Below, in pieces: positions 1 through 11,585 of a DNA stretch of 64,000 nucleotides. Each line of letters begins with the position of its first letter. The stretch's first letter is position 1. Under the pieces are notes generated by a model, which was not told the DNA's origin, did no database searches, and saw only the letters and a program-made list of their open reading frames with translations. The position numbers and the translations under genes are program-made. This stretch comes from Cavia porcellus (lineage: Eukaryota > Chordata > Mammalia > Rodentia > Caviidae): positions 32,394,785 through 32,458,784 of the forward strand of contig NW_026947502.1 in assembly GCF_034190915.1 (NCBI RefSeq). Direction: 5' to 3'.

Positions 1-118
1 TGCTCCATCGATTTTGATAATCATTATGTGTATCAAGATAACACAGTATCAACCTTAAATATGCACAAATTTTGTTAACTATACTTCAATAAATCTGGAA
101 ATAGGTAAATAAATGTAG
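1..118 (+). mobile_element. L1M-type LINE 3' UTR tail
   Basis: The segment has the words typical of the end of old mammalian L1 3' UTRs, including a 'cttaaatatgcacaaattt' stretch followed by 'cttcaataaatctgg' near position 86-102. The element enters from outside the window, so only its last part is visible. The family call rests on recalled consensus wording. Confidence 0.55.
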
Positions 119-274
119 AAACAATGTTTCACAACTTAAAAGAAGACTAAGAAACAAACAGTGGTACATTATATTCTACATTAGTGGTACATTATATTTT
201 CTGCTAGTGGCCTTCTTCTATTCCATTATCCAATTCAGGTGCCCAACTTACATGTAGGTTTATTTTTATTACAT

Positions 275-860
275 TTCTTTTTTTAATTTTAAAGAGGATA
301 AAACCAATCAAAGTAAACCATTATAAGTGATACAGGACTTCAAAACCTTACAAAATCAACAATACTTAGCATAATGCCTTTTGTTGTCTTCAAAATAGCT
401 GCAGATACCTTCAGCATAGTAAAAATTGAACAGAGCAGAATAGAATAGAAACAATAAAAACAAAACAATGAATGCAACAAAGGACTTTGAAACAAGCCAA
501 TAGTAAATCCAAAATGGCTACAGTAATGTGTCTTGCTGTCTTTTAAGTGGCTGCTCATGCTGTCAATTTAACATAATCAAACAAAACAAAAAAGAATAAA
601 ACCCAACCCAACAAAACAATGAAAATGATACGGTTTCCAGGTGGGATCACTTCCTGCTGAGGCCTTGTTCTCTCCCCCAGTCTGCAAATGACACTGACTC
701 CTGGAGAGAGGCGTGGATCTGGCTGTCCCCACTCTGGCAGTGTCCTGCATGTGGCGCTGGTTTCCAGCGGGGATCACTTCCTGGTGAGGCCTGGTTTACT
801 TCCCCCACAGTCCCCAAGTGTCGCAGACTCATGGAGAGAGGCTTGGGTCTTATTTTATAC
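275..860 (-). repeat. Composite A-rich/GC-rich dispersed repeat, copy A
   Basis: A T-run (275-284) is followed by A-rich sequence (about 295-630). This holds tandem, diverged monomers of about 140 bp with the recurring words 'aacaatgaatgcaa', 'caatagtaaatccaaaatgg' and 'cttgctgtctt'. Then comes GC-rich sequence (about 640-860) with two tandem units about 130 bp apart, shown by 'ggatctggctg' at 715 and 'gggtct' at 845. The same order recurs at 15.9, 28.7, 31.7 and 32.8 kb. The shared left end sits on a T-run while the right ends differ. I therefore infer a minus-strand non-LTR retroposon with its poly(A) tail at the left. I cannot assign it to a known family. Confidence 0.6.
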
Positions 861-1865
861 TTCTGTTAGTCTACAAGACCCTGAGGTTTTGGCACAAAAC
901 AAAATCTTCTCTTATCTGAAGTGCTAGGTCAGGGACAAGCAGAGCTAAGGGATGCTATCTATGGCTTTGCTCTAAAATCTCACCCCAAGAGATAAGGGCC
1001 TGAGGTGACAGTCCTCCTTTATCAACCATCAGCTTCCCAGTCTTATGGAGGTCGCCAGTCCACAGGCTGGATAGCAGGGACCTCCTGGATTTGGGGGCAC
1101 AAGGGTAAGAGAGAGGCCATACAACTGCTGCTCCTTGAGGATACCAAATCAGCCTTTGCCATCCTGGCAAGTACAGGGAAACAGTATACTCGCAGAACAG
1201 GCCCTGAGGTGAAACCTAAGGCCTGCAGCTTTTGTCGAAATATTCATAGCCTCTGGGATCCCTGCTCAGATATCCCTTTGTGGAGGTATAGAAAGAACTT
1301 CGCTTGATTTCCTTCTGGGATATGTGGTGGTAGAGAGGAAGGTGATGGCCTACAAGGCTTGTGGTCTGGATGGCATCTTCTTGCCTCATTCCAAACCCTT
1401 CTTTTCTGGGCTCAGGCCTGCAGGGTCTTCTGAGAAACAGTTATGTACCTTAGATGAGAGTTTCAGCAGGGACCCCTACTCCAGGGTCCACCAAGGGTCT
1501 TTTGAAGAGGAAGTAGTCTCTAATTTCTCTATGAAAACACACCCTGGTGGAGAGTTTGACCTGAAAACCCTAAGCCCTTGCTCTGCTAGAGGGGACATGG
1601 AGTCCCACTGCAGTCTACTGGCTTTGGGGCCTGTGCCTTGCAGTTGCATAGCATGCACTCCCTAAACTGAGTTCCAGGGCATTCCCATTAGGCAGCCAGC
1701 CTGCCTGGCGCTGGGACATGGCTGTCAACCAAGAATGTGCACTTAACACACATTCTTTTGCCAAATCCTCAGCACATTAATATTTTGAAACCTCAAATCA
1801 GTTTGTTCTTTTGAAAACTAGAACCACATTGCCACAGAGGCAATGTGCTGATGTGCTCCAGTGTT
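861..1865. other. Unassigned sequence beside repeat copy A
   Basis: About 1 kb with moderate GC content. Short frames are open on both strands (for example 113 codons at 1324-1665 +), but none shows a domain, signal or repeat I recognise. It could be an older, more upstream part of the adjacent composite repeat, since that copy might extend further than the others, but I see no monomer words here. Confidence 0.4.
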
Positions 1866-2075
1866 TTACAGCCGGAATGGGAGTTTCAGGCTGTGGAGGC
1901 AGGAGAGCAGTGCTAAACCCCGTGTGAGCCTGGGCAGGTCTTGCCCTCCTGGGCCTCGATTATCCTCCCATAAAACAAAGATGCTGGACGAAAGGATCTT
2001 CAAGATCCTACCAGCTCTCAGGATTTATGATCCTCTGGGGATGGAGACTCTAAAGTTGACTGGTTTATAGGAAAG
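1866..2075 (+). repeat. Possible MIR-type ancient SINE
   Basis: The words 'gtgagcctgggcaggtcttg', 'ggcctcgattatcctccc' and 'ataaaacaaagatg' follow the order of the MIR core (splicing-like 'gggcaagt...cctcag...tctgtaaaatg'). They are followed by a 'ggatcttcaagatcctaccagctct' tail often seen with MIR-like elements. The match is diverged. Confidence 0.4.
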
Positions 2076-2690
2076 TTTATTTGAAATCTATGAGGGTCTA
2101 TGATTACTTGTAAATGTTTAAGATGTGCTTTTTTAGAACATCTAAACACAGGCAAAAATGGCAAGAATGTAAACAGTGCTCAGATGCCCTTTTTGCTGGT
2201 GTCTGAATGGGACTATGATAAAAGGAGGCTGGAAAGGGCAAGGACACAAGCTGGTCTCCAAGGACCACTTTACTAGGCTAGAGGATCATCTCTGGCTGCC
2301 CAGGCTGGGTTGACCAGCTGCCTGTACACCACTGTTGGGATAGGTTTTCAGTTCTCCCGCAGGGACAAGTGCATGCAGCCTGCAGCCCTGAATTACAGCT
2401 TCCTGACTTACAGGGCTCTGCAGATCAATTTTCCAGCTTTCAGTCCTTGTTGAACCAAACAACTGAGGGGCAGACTATGCAAAATGGAGCAGAATCAACA
2501 GGGGGAAACTCTGGACTTTACTTTGGAGTGTCTAGCAGCCTAGCATCCTCTGAGACCACAGGTATCAGCTTCAGAAATCTGGGATAAGATTACTTTCAGG
2601 TGCAAATGAGTTTGGTGGTTAATTATACAAACTGGAAAAGATTGGGAATCAACCTGGTGTCTATTAGGGACTCTCATGAGAGGAACATGA
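2076..2690. other. Unassigned single-copy-like sequence
   Basis: No recognisable repeat, RNA or coding signal. A 72-codon frame at 2369-2587 (+) has no recognisable domain. Confidence 0.4.
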
Positions 2691-2692
2691 AT

Positions 2693-2762
2693 GGATGGAG
2701 ATTCATTCTTTCATTCATTGTGTGTTTATTGAGTGTCTAACACATCCCAGTACTGGGCGGGT
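2693..2762 (-). repeat. L2/MIR 3' end fragment
   Basis: It carries the antisense of the common L2/MIR end: a TTCATTC repeat, 'gtgtttattgagtgtctaac' and 'agtactggg', matching the reverse of the tail with tandem TGAA. Confidence 0.45.
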
Positions 2763-3784
2763 ACCTGACTTGCCAATGGCTGAAGCCTGTTGAAAACAGG
2801 TGACATAGTTGAGGATGTGGTGACAAGTGGTGGTGGTGGCCCACTCCTCAAGCAATTGTGTGCCCAGCTGGTGTCCTGCTGAGAATGCATGGCCTCTCTG
2901 AAGAAGTGGCCTTCCTCTGGGCCTGGGTGCTTAGGAGGAGTGTGGGGGAAAGGAATCCCAAGCTGGCCCGGCAGCGTGGGCTAAGGCTCTGAAGCTGAAG
3001 GGGTTGAGTAGGCCTTCAAGAGCAGCCTGAACAAGCTGGGAGTACAGGAACTAAAGACACATGGAGGTTACTTTGCTCTGTGGCCTGAGTGGGGGCGGTT
3101 TTGGTATCAGGATGGTTGTACAAATTCAGGAGGCACAGAGGACTATGTGTGTGCCCATCAGAAAGCTAGGAATGAGCAAGCCTCACTCACTGCACTCTGC
3201 ATAGTACCCATTCAGCTAAATACCCAGACATGTGGGTAAGAAGCTGAAAGTCTTGACTCATTCAGGCCAGAGTGAATTGATGGAGCCTTTCCTCCCGCCA
3301 CCCACTTCCCCTGCTAGTCACTGTCAGAGTTCATTCTCCACTTTTGTCATTTTCTTGGGACTATTCTTATCTTCCCCAAATGTGCTTGCTTACATTTCTT
3401 TCAGGCCTATTGTTGCTGGGCACATAATTGCTTGAGGAGTGGGCCAGAGTTCTTCCTCAAAGAGACCATGACAGTGGTCACACAGCGTGTATTTGATCCA
3501 GGTTTTGGAAGCAGGAAGTGGATGTGGAGGGGTTGGAGGCAGGGGCCATCACCCTGGCAAGAGGAAACCAAGGTACTGCTTTCCTCAGGTGGACTGTTGG
3601 GGGCACCCTGCACAAACCCCTGCCACTGTCCCAATCCGATCTCTGAGGCCCAGTTCTAGGGCCAGCACCTCTGCGAAGCTCTGTTCGTCCTCACTGACCT
3701 TGCTGAGGCTTGCATCCTCTGGACCTGTGAGTTCCTGTATCAGCTTGGTTGTCTAAGATACATAGCACAGATCTTTGCTATTCC
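2763..3784. other. Unassigned sequence
   Basis: Nothing convincing is visible. A 'gtcacacagcgtgtatttga' word near 3478 could be a decayed antisense MIR, but its surroundings do not support it. Open frames at 3432-3756 overlap in several phases and look random. Confidence 0.35.
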
Positions 3785-3930
3785 AAGTGTGATCCCTGGT
3801 TTGACAGACCTAGCACTGCTTGGAGTTGTTAGAAAGTATAATTCTTAGGACCCTCCTAAACTTTCTGAACCAGAATGTGCATTTTAAGAGGGTCCTAAAT
3901 TGATCATTATTCACAATACAACTTGAGAAG
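3785..3930 (+). mobile_element. MER5-like hAT-Charlie DNA transposon relic
   Basis: The ordered words 'gttgttagaaagtataattc', 'ctgaaccagaatgtgcattt' and 'acttgagaagc' match the MER5A/B consensus as I recall it (TTGTTAGAAATGC, CTGAATCAGAA, CATTTTAACAAG, TTGAGAACCACTG). These are non-autonomous hAT-Charlie elements fossilised in placental mammals. Confidence 0.6.
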
Positions 3931-4599
3931 CAGGCAGGGCCCTAGATCTCAATCAACTGTTCCCTACAAGCCAAGCTGGGGAAGATCATGGCTATCTAGG
4001 TCAGGACTCAGGAAGGATTTGGTTTGACTCACTTGGAGAAGATAAGGGGTAAGTGGAGAATAAGAGAGAACATATGAGCATTTTATCCAATGTCTCAAGG
4101 ATCTTGAGACTCAGTTGATTTCTTGAACTGTTCTTTTGCAAGATAGTTTCCATTGCTTGAATCCTAAACTGAAATATTTAAGAAATTCAGGCCAATTTGG
4201 AGATTTTACAGATTCAGAATCCAGTGACTGGATGTGACCAGTATTTTCCTTTACCCCAAATGCTATTGGTCTCAGAATGATTGTTTGCTTCTCTGTTTTC
4301 CTTTCTAAAAGTCTAGATTCCCAAAGGCAAAGGTTGGAAAGACCCAAACTATGAACCACACCAAGATATGTTGAGGACCAGGCTCCCCTCTCCTCCCTTT
4401 CCCATTGAAAGTACATGCCAAGCTCACTTAGTCATGAGGCTGTAGAGGCCTTGCCAGCACCCCAAAGGCCAGAGTTGCAGTGAGTGTGATTGGTGGTGAT
4501 CGCCCCATATCAGGTGGGAGGTACCCTCCAGACACAGTGAGTTTGTTTTCTGGAACCATCTGGGGTCATCTGGAGGATATGGCCTTGGAGAAGGATGTC
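3931..4599. other. Unassigned sequence
   Basis: No repeat or gene signal recognised. The minus-strand frame at 4111-4416 is composed mostly of low-information residues and lacks any domain. Confidence 0.35.
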
Positions 4600-4700
4600 T
4601 CCAAGGCAAGAGAAGAATCAGGGGTAAAACACAGTCGTGCTGATGGAGTGGAGATTCAAACCTGTTTCTTCCAAAGCCACTGATTGTTCTAACACCTACC
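4600..4700 (-). repeat. Possible MIR fragment
   Basis: The word 'ggagattcaaacctgtttct' followed by 'ccaaagccactg' matches the antisense MIR 5' region, in which a 'gggattcgaacccagg' word precedes 'ccaaagccc'. Short and diverged. Confidence 0.35.
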
Positions 4701-5274
4701 ATGACCCCAGCCCAGGCCAGGATCTGGGAAAAATGAGAGAAGACGCTCAGTTCCATGTTGGATCTACAGAGTGTTCTCAGAGTCAAGTGGAAATGAAGGC
4801 ATCTAGCCCTTACTCTTGGGTTCAACTTGTCAACTTATTATAGGAAGGGAAAAATTTTATTTTCTGTCTCCCAAAGGTTGCCTTTCCAGATTGCCCTATG
4901 TCTATCGCCTGATCAAAAGATTTATTTGCTTAGTTTGCTTGCAGAATTATGTACTGTCATATGCCAGTCTGCTCCTTGTTTTCTTGACTCCATCTTCTAG
5001 AACAATCTATACTCACTGCCAGCAATTAATTTATTTCCAATTAACACCAAATCCATCCTTATTTGTCTGCTGCCTGATAATGGAGTTAGGCCATGTATTT
5101 CTCCTTTGGAATGGCACATGTAAGCTTGTTAATAGAGCTCAAGAGAGAAGGTTTTTTCTCTTCCTGGTTCCTATGAGTCTGATAGACTGTGCAGGACATG
5201 CTTTCTTGGGACTTCAGGTTCTGAGAGCAGTTGGTTTCCACTGTACTGTGCTCTGCATGTTCTGCAGAGGACAT
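4701..5274. other. Unassigned sequence with a chance open frame
   Basis: A 183-codon frame (4816-5367 +) crosses this block and runs straight into the poly-T of the adjacent SINE, ending inside it. It shows no domain and its composition follows the local AT content, so I treat it as chance. Confidence 0.4.
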
Positions 5275-5289
5275 CTTTCTCCAATTCTT

Positions 5290-5384
5290 TTTTTTTTTTT
5301 TTTCTCTTTGGTACTGGGAACTGAACTCATGACCATGCATTCACCAGGCAGGTGCTTATGCTACTGAGCTAAATCTCCAGCCCT
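5290..5384 (-). mobile_element. ID-like tRNA-derived SINE
   Basis: On the minus strand it reads as a tRNA-derived head: 'gggctggagatttagctcag' (A box), then a B-box region ('tcatgagttcagttccc') and a poly(A) tail, which appears as the T-run at 5288-5303. It is flanked by a 15-bp target duplication with one mismatch (5275-5289 and 5385-5399). The B box is degraded relative to the copy at 56.6 kb, so this insertion is older. Confidence 0.85.
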
Positions 5385-5399
5385 CTTTCCCCAATTCTT

Positions 5400-8189
5400 G
5401 ACTGGTAAGCAGAGTGGGACTTATTGAGCTCCTGAAGCACCCACTAGCTAGTAGATCTCCCTATATCCAGACACTTTTCCCTGGAAGACCTTGCTAAAGT
5501 TCTCCCTAAGCATTCCCTCGAATAGCTGTATCCCAAGTTCCAAGGGTATAGTACCTTCCTGTGGATAACTTCTCCTGACACCCCAGAAGGCACATTCCCA
5601 GCAAGCTGAACTAACAAGGAATCTCTGGGATCTTCATGAGATCCAGGGGACCATGGCTGTGCCTGTTCTGAAGTCTTAATCCCAGTTCAAGTGAGTAGGG
5701 AGGGAAGGGTCTTCCTCAAGTACTATATCTCAGCTCTAAGGGGCAGGGGCTGCTATCTATAGCTGCATTTCCTGGATTCTTTGAGATTTCTGCCACTAAT
5801 CTAATTTTATTAGTAAGTCTTCATGTTAGACTATTTGTTTGAATTACTGTATAGTTTCTGTGTCTTGGTTAAATCCAGGGATCAGAACTTGGAAAAGAAT
5901 ATTTGGTTTTCCACTAGTGTTAAAAGAAAGGTACCCAGAAGTAGGAGTCTATATAGCTTTATGGGCATTGCTAGATGTGTAGCTTGATGCTCAAGGTTTT
6001 AGAAGGAATTGAATTGGAGAATCAGTGACCAGACAGTCCAGGGGAGAAAACATGGATGAATATCTCTTATGAAAGAACATAATGAGCAGAGAGATGTGCT
6101 GTGTGACTGCTCAAAAACATCGTACAACATAGAGGAGATTCACAATGAGTTGGACAAACGATATGCTTGGCATCTGTCAGCAGCCATCCCATGGCTTACT
6201 TAATGGATGCATGGACAGAGGAGCCAGGTTGGTAGGGACACAGGTTATGCAGGCAGTTGATAGGATAGACTTCCCCCTTACAGGCTAACCCTTGGCTAAT
6301 AGTACATCTGGATGCCTAATCTGTCTATAACAGAAGCTAACACTGAGTCCCCAATATAACCCTGCTCTCTAGAGTAACTAGCCAGGCACCTGGTGATAGG
6401 GTGACTAAGTTGGACCTGTTCTGTTATAAAAGTACCAGATATTTGTCATGAGTGGAACTGATACATAGTCTAGGTTTGCCTTCTCTGCACATAGAGCTTC
6501 TGCCAGTACCCTTCATGGGTGCATGAGATGCCTTAGCTACCAGCATGGCAGTCTTGGAGCACTGCTTCTGACCCAGCAGCTCCTGTCTCAGCAGAGCAAG
6601 AGACACAGTGAGATAATGCTCATGGAATTAACTGGTCTCCCCTTGTGCCCCAGCTGAAGGTGGCTGTGCTAAATGCAAGATATTGAATTAGAGAAGATAA
6701 TACAGCGCTGTCACTCTGTGGCCAGAACACATGATTCGGAAGCTCAAGGAATACAGATGGGAGTTGTGTCTCTCCCAAGCAACCCACACACAGAATTGAT
6801 GCCTCAAACTGGGTGGTTTAATGTGGTTCCATTACATAGAAAGATGAAAACCTGGTCATTGCAGGCTGACCTCTGAACCAACAGGAAGAAAAAGGAACTA
6901 CTCTGCTGGATAGAGGAATTGATCCTGGTCATGAAGGAGTCATTGAGGTGCAGTTACATAGTAGAGGCAAGAAACATGATTTCTGGAACCTGTGGAATTC
7001 TCTGGGGTACATAATTAACCCTGCCCCATAATAAAGGTGAACGTAAAAGTGCTGCCACCCTAACACAGGCAGGGCAACAAGGGCTCAGACCCTTCAGAAA
7101 TTAAGGTTCTGGTCATTCCACTTTACGGAAAGCCCTGGCTTGACTGAATAGTGCAGAATGGTAGTGAATGAAGGAAATCATGCATTGTGGTAGTGAGCTG
7201 AAGGCCAATCACAGAAATGAGGACAGCACAATTTTGCATACTCTCTCTGCAGGAGAAATGCTGGTTGCCATTCAAGAAGACAGAGGTAGAGGGGAGCTGT
7301 CTATAAAACAGCTCAATCTGCATGTTCCCCTCCCCAAGCTTCCTTTGGGGATACAGGAGCTGAAGGGATTGAGGGCCGAATCCGTAGGTGAGGTAATGAG
7401 TGACCACAGAGGGAATGTGTCTATTCCCTGAGAAGATCCAAGGCTGCAGGACTGGGCTTTCCCCAGTAATTCTGTAGCTCTGCGCGATTAGAGGGAAAGT
7501 ACGTACTCAGGGTTTTGAGAGAATTTTGTTCTCTCTGGTACCAAGAGGTATAGTGATACCTGGGCATTTTGAAAGGTGGTGACAAGGGCCGGGACAGTGT
7601 TAACTTCAGACCTGCCACAAGGAGTGTCTTTTTCTTAGGGGGATGACAGTCAGAGATCTACAACCTCCTTAGGGCATAGTCACCTGTGGGACCCAACTGT
7701 GGCATTTTCACTGGGGAGGACAAATTTCCAGGGACAAGGAGGGTTCTGAACTGTGAGGATGGGTAATTAGATATAATATTTTAGGAAACTGCTCACTCCT
7801 TTATTTTTGGCCCATGCATCGTGGTTGTGGAGAAACAACACTGTGTGTTGGCTGCTGGTTTAAAAGTTCCTAACCTTCCAGGTGTGGGCTGACAATCAGC
7901 CACAACTAAGGCTTTCATAGGGTATTGCAATAGTCTATGAAGTTAGTTAATTCTGGGACATGGGTTGTATATTCTTCAGAGTTCAAATAGGGAAGTGGAG
8001 ATGTTATGAGTGCAGTAGAATGAAAGATTTATTATTATGGGGATTCCATGTAACGGGAGCCAGAGAAGAAGTCAGTGGAAAGCTGTTTTCTCTGCATCTC
8101 CTGGCAGGCCTGAGATTGCTATAGGTCACGGAAGTGGTCACAAAAAAAAACTATCCGTGAAGTAATTAGGGCAAGGGCCCATGGAGCTG
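5400..8189. other. Long unassigned block
   Basis: About 2.8 kb with no recognised repeat, RNA or coding region. Open frames are all under 95 codons and overlap in opposite strands (for example 7123-7431). It may hold decayed L2/MIR that I cannot read, or unique sequence. Confidence 0.35.
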
Positions 8190-8465
8190 TGTGTGATGGC
8201 TGATTTTATCTATCGATTTGCTGTAGTACAGGGCCCAGTTATGTAACTGAACTTGAATCCAGATGTGGTTAGCATTTACAGCCAGGTCATTTTAAGTAAA
8301 GGAGATTACCCTCCATCATGTTTGGCTGTGTGGGTGGGTGGGAAGCTCATTTAATCAGCTGAAAATCCTAAAAGCACAAAGTGAGATTTCCCAGAGAAGA
8401 AGAATTTCTATCTGTGATCTGTAGCATCAGCTCCTGCCTGAGTTTCCAGTTCTCCAACACAGACC
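8190..8465 (+). mobile_element. MLT2-like ERVL LTR relic
   Basis: The ordered words 'gtgatggctgattttat', 'taagtaaaggagattaccct', 'tgtgtgggtgggtgg', 'catttaatcagctgaaaatc' and a late 'gagtttccagttctcc' match the MLT2 group of ERVL solitary LTRs as I recall them. There is no coding remnant. It is an old, diverged copy. Confidence 0.55.
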
Positions 8466-8511
8466 CAGGGAACTCAGCTCATTCCATTCTTGTGTGGATT
8501 CCAAGCAGCAC

Positions 8512-8572
8512 GGAGCACAAGACTTGGCCCAGCGTGGATGCTCAATAAATATTTCCTGTATTGAAATGACAT
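8512..8572 (+). repeat. MIR/L2 3' end fragment
   Basis: The words 'gagcacaagacttggccca' and 'gatgctcaataaatatttcc' match the common 3' end of MIR and L2 ('gcctggcacatagtaggtgctcaataaatattt'). Confidence 0.45.
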
Positions 8573-8829
8573 CCATCTGTCGAAGTTGGTGTGAACAGAG
8601 CTCTGCCTTGGGGCAGAGGCGGAAGCTGAGGGACCTAGGAGGGCCTTTCCTGTCCTTAGATCCTATGACAGTGAGTGGGAAGTGCTCCAGATTGTGAATG
8701 GGTTGTTGGGAGACAAAACAAGAAGGGAATCTGGGATCTATAAAGAAAAATTGAACTCTTAGGGGGAGTCAGGGAATCAATGCAACGCAGGAGGGAAATC
8801 CTGAAACTTGGGTTTGTTGAATACTACTT
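8573..8829. other. Unassigned sequence
   Basis: Nothing recognised between the two MIR/L2-type relics. Confidence 0.35.
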
Positions 8830-9000
8830 GCTGCAGTTGAGAGCTTATGTTAGCCCTTCTGATGGGCCAGGCACTATCTACATACTTTCTAGACATTAAT
8901 TCATGTCCCCTTTGTGATACCCCTGAGATAAGTGCTGTTATGAGCCCTGTCTCACAGATGGGAAAAAGGAGGAACAAAGAAGTCAAGTAGCTAGGAAAGA
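8830..9000 (-). repeat. MIR SINE relic
   Basis: The antisense MIR order is visible: 'gatgggccaggcactatcta', 'ttaattcatgtccc', 'gataagtgctgttatgagcc' and 'tctcacagatgggaaaaagg', followed by 'gaagtcaagtagct'. This covers much of the CORE-SINE body. Confidence 0.7.
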
Positions 9001-10144
9001 ATCTATTTCTTTCCCTGGGGGCTCTTTCTCTGAGCAGGTTCCCTCAGGCAAAGGCCAGTGGGCTTTCTGTCTATCCCATATAATTCTGGCCCAAAGCTTT
9101 TTTGGATTCTATCTTCCTGAGTTTGCCAAGTAAGTCCCATGGAGCTGAGTGAGTTTTTGGGACCCATGGTTTGCTCTGCATCTGCCCTGGTGGTCTCCTG
9201 TGTGGGGACAGATTTCTGAGCAAATCTTTTCACTCTGAGCTGCAGAGCTGGCTCTGTGGCCACATGTGCAATTCATAAAGTTTGCATTTTCCACAGGACT
9301 GGGTTTCCAGAGCATCTTGGCCTGAGCACCGCAAACTTTCAAGAATCTCAGCTCAGAAATGCTGTCCACAGTTTGCTCAGATACATACATCCTCTGCGTG
9401 GCTGTGAAGTTTGGCACAGTATCCTATTATTGCTCCAGGATCTGACTTTGGAGTTTTATTTTATTAATATTCTTTTCTATGGGGATGTTTTCTTGGGGGG
9501 TGGAATCTGGACCAGCACCAGTTTCTTCGGGCTCATCACTATTTCCCACTACCATCATTATTTGGCTTCTTGCTGTCATTTTTGACCCCGTTTGCCACTC
9601 TGACTCACATCTTTCTATCCTAAAGGCTGGTCCTTGTGCAGTGCGTGGAAATTACAATGTGACCATGGAATGTGATTATGATCACTATGAATGTGCAGCT
9701 GCCACATTGATTTATGAACTTGCTTTACATTAATATTTTTCTGAAACAAAGTAAGTTTGATTTTAAGGCCAGAGCCTGCGGTTGTAAGATTTGATCTTGG
9801 CCTTTGTTGGGACTCCTGCTCTGACTTCCAGCTCTATAGCAAGCTGTGAAAGCTCTTCAAACAGCCTTCTCAGCATATAGGACAAGTGTGTTCATTCCCA
9901 GCTGGTGTTAGCCACATTTGTGAACTCCTTGTTCAAACCATTGAGGCTGGGGATGCTTAGGTTTGCTACTTTTGTGCCCAGAGTGGACATCAGATTGTTG
10001 CCAAGGTTGAGAGCCCTGGGTTATGGGTTGTGGAGGACTATTCTTTCCTGCTACATTCCTAGGACACTGGGCCTTGCCAATTCTGAAACCCTTGGGCTTT
10101 AACCACCAACTCCTAGTTCAGGGGACAGCCCAGAACTCCTCTTT
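9001..10144. other. Unassigned sequence
   Basis: About 1.1 kb without a recognised element. Several frames of 80-109 codons overlap on both strands between 9003 and 9733, which argues against any of them being real. Confidence 0.35.
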
Positions 10145-10540
10145 TAGGGATTGTATTATGTTCCCTACAAAGCAGTTATATTAAAATCCTACCTCTTAGT
10201 ACCTCAAAATATGACCTCATTTGGAAATAGAGTCATTGTAGATGTAGTTATTTAAGATAAGGTCGAGCTAAAGTATGGTGGGCCTCTAATCCTGGTGTCC
10301 TTACTAGAGAAGGAGAGGTGACACAGAGACACATAGGGAGATGATCATGTGACAATGAAGCAGAGATTGGAGTGCATCCAACCAAGGAAAACCAAAGAGT
10401 GCTGTTTCCAGAAAATTACCACAGTTAAGAAGAGGTAAAAAGGAATTTCCCCATAGTTTTCAAAGGACAAAGACACCTACAATACCTGGGTCTTGGACTC
10501 TAATCTAGAATAGTGAGACAATACATTTCTGTTGTTTTTC
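10145..10540 (+). mobile_element. MLT1-like ERVL-MaLR LTR
   Basis: The MLT1 word order is clear: 'tatgacctcatttggaaata', 'gatgtagttatttaagata', 'ggtgtccttactagagaagg', 'gacacagagacacatag', 'gcagagattggagtgcat' and near the end 'acatttctgttgttttt'. The LTR's last part (the usual 'aagccacccag' end) is missing, because the adjacent L1 begins there. Confidence 0.75.
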
Positions 10541-10549
10541 CCATCAGTT

Positions 10550-11585
10550 TCTAGGGACAGTTGTACAGGATATATCAATCTTGGCTGGAGGTTATTATCT
10601 TTCAAAGCTTGAATTATCTCCCCCCACGCTCTTGGTGATTTGATGGTTTGTGCCGAGAAGTCTGCTGTAATTCTGACGGGTGTTCCCTTGTAAGTGATCT
10701 GTTTCTTGTCTCTGACAGATTTTAATATTCTGTTCTTATATTAGATTTTTGGAATTTTGATTATTATATGTCTGGGTATAGTTCTGTTTGGGTTGTAGTG
10801 GCTGGGGTCCTTTCCTGTATGCCTCATACATCTGAGTATCTTTACCTTTTGCTAAATTAGGGAAATTCTCCTGAATTATTTCTGTGAATAGCTTTTGTAG
10901 TTCATTTGTGTCCCTACTTCTTCTTTTATGTTCTTGTTTTTTTTTTTTTGTATTTGTATTTTTACCAGTACCAAGAATCGAACTCATGACTGCCTGCTTG
11001 TAACGCAGGTGCTTATGCCGCTGAGCCTAAATCCCCAGCCCCTTCTTTTATGTTCTTAATTCTTAAGTTATAGATCCTCTTATCATCTTCTAGCCTTTGT
11101 ATTATTGCTGTTTGTTTCCTTGTTATTTTCAAGAAGTTTTTCATTTCATGCTCCCACCTTACAAATCTGTCCTCCAGTTCAGATAATCTATCCTTAGTTT
11201 CTTTCAAGCTGTTATGCCAGCTTTCAATAGAGTTTTTAATTTCCTGGTAATCTCTTTGAACCTGCTTCATGTATTCCATGTTTTCTCTATTTTCTCCATC
11301 AAACAATTCTCCCCTTTTTTTCTGTTCTTCCATTCCACCATCTGTTTTTTCTTGGGTGATGCTTAGCATTTCTCTAACTATTCTACTTATATCTTGCTTT
11401 ATTTCATTAAATACTTCACTTTTGAACTCATCTATGAGGCTCCCGAGATATCGCTTTATGTCTATTAGTTCTGTGTCTAATATTGCATGTTTTCTGTCCT
11501 CATTCTCCTTTGCATTTACCTTTCCTGGATCAGTGTTCTCAGGATTGGGGACTGAGGACCCTTTCTTGTTGCTCCCTCTTCCCAT
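10550..11585 (-). pseudogene. L1 ORF1 pseudogene, SINE-interrupted
   Basis: ORF1p is the RNA-binding chaperone of the L1 particle. The start I chose is the ATG at 11583-11585 (MGRGSNKKGS), where family members usually begin; the frame is open upstream to 11780 but that part is 5' UTR. About 170 residues follow, rich in E/K/R, with a coiled-coil heptad region and 'SELEDRFVRWEHEMKNF'. They run into the RRM-type region ('YNLRIKN'), where the ID-like SINE (10936-11041) interrupts. Past the SINE the frame resumes with 'ELFTEIIQENFPNLAK'-like sequence, shifts frame near 10760-10770, meets a stop near 10745, and continues with the C-terminal 'YKGTPVRITADFSAQT' block. It then ends at the L1 break. 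The insertion, frameshift and stop make it non-functional. Confidence 0.85.
10936..11041 (-). mobile_element. ID-like SINE inserted in L1 ORF1
   Basis: A tRNA-derived head (A-box word 'tttaggctcagcggcat' and B-box word 'gagttcgattc' on the minus strand) with a poly(A) tail, seen as the T-run at 10937-10949. It is flanked by a perfect 16-bp target duplication (10920-10935 and 11042-11057) taken from the L1 sequence. It is therefore younger than the L1. Confidence 0.9.

Noticed and set aside
4816..5367. 183-codon open frame on the plus strand
   Set aside because: It runs into the poly-T and body of an ID-like SINE, has no domain, and its hydrophobic look follows from T-rich sequence.
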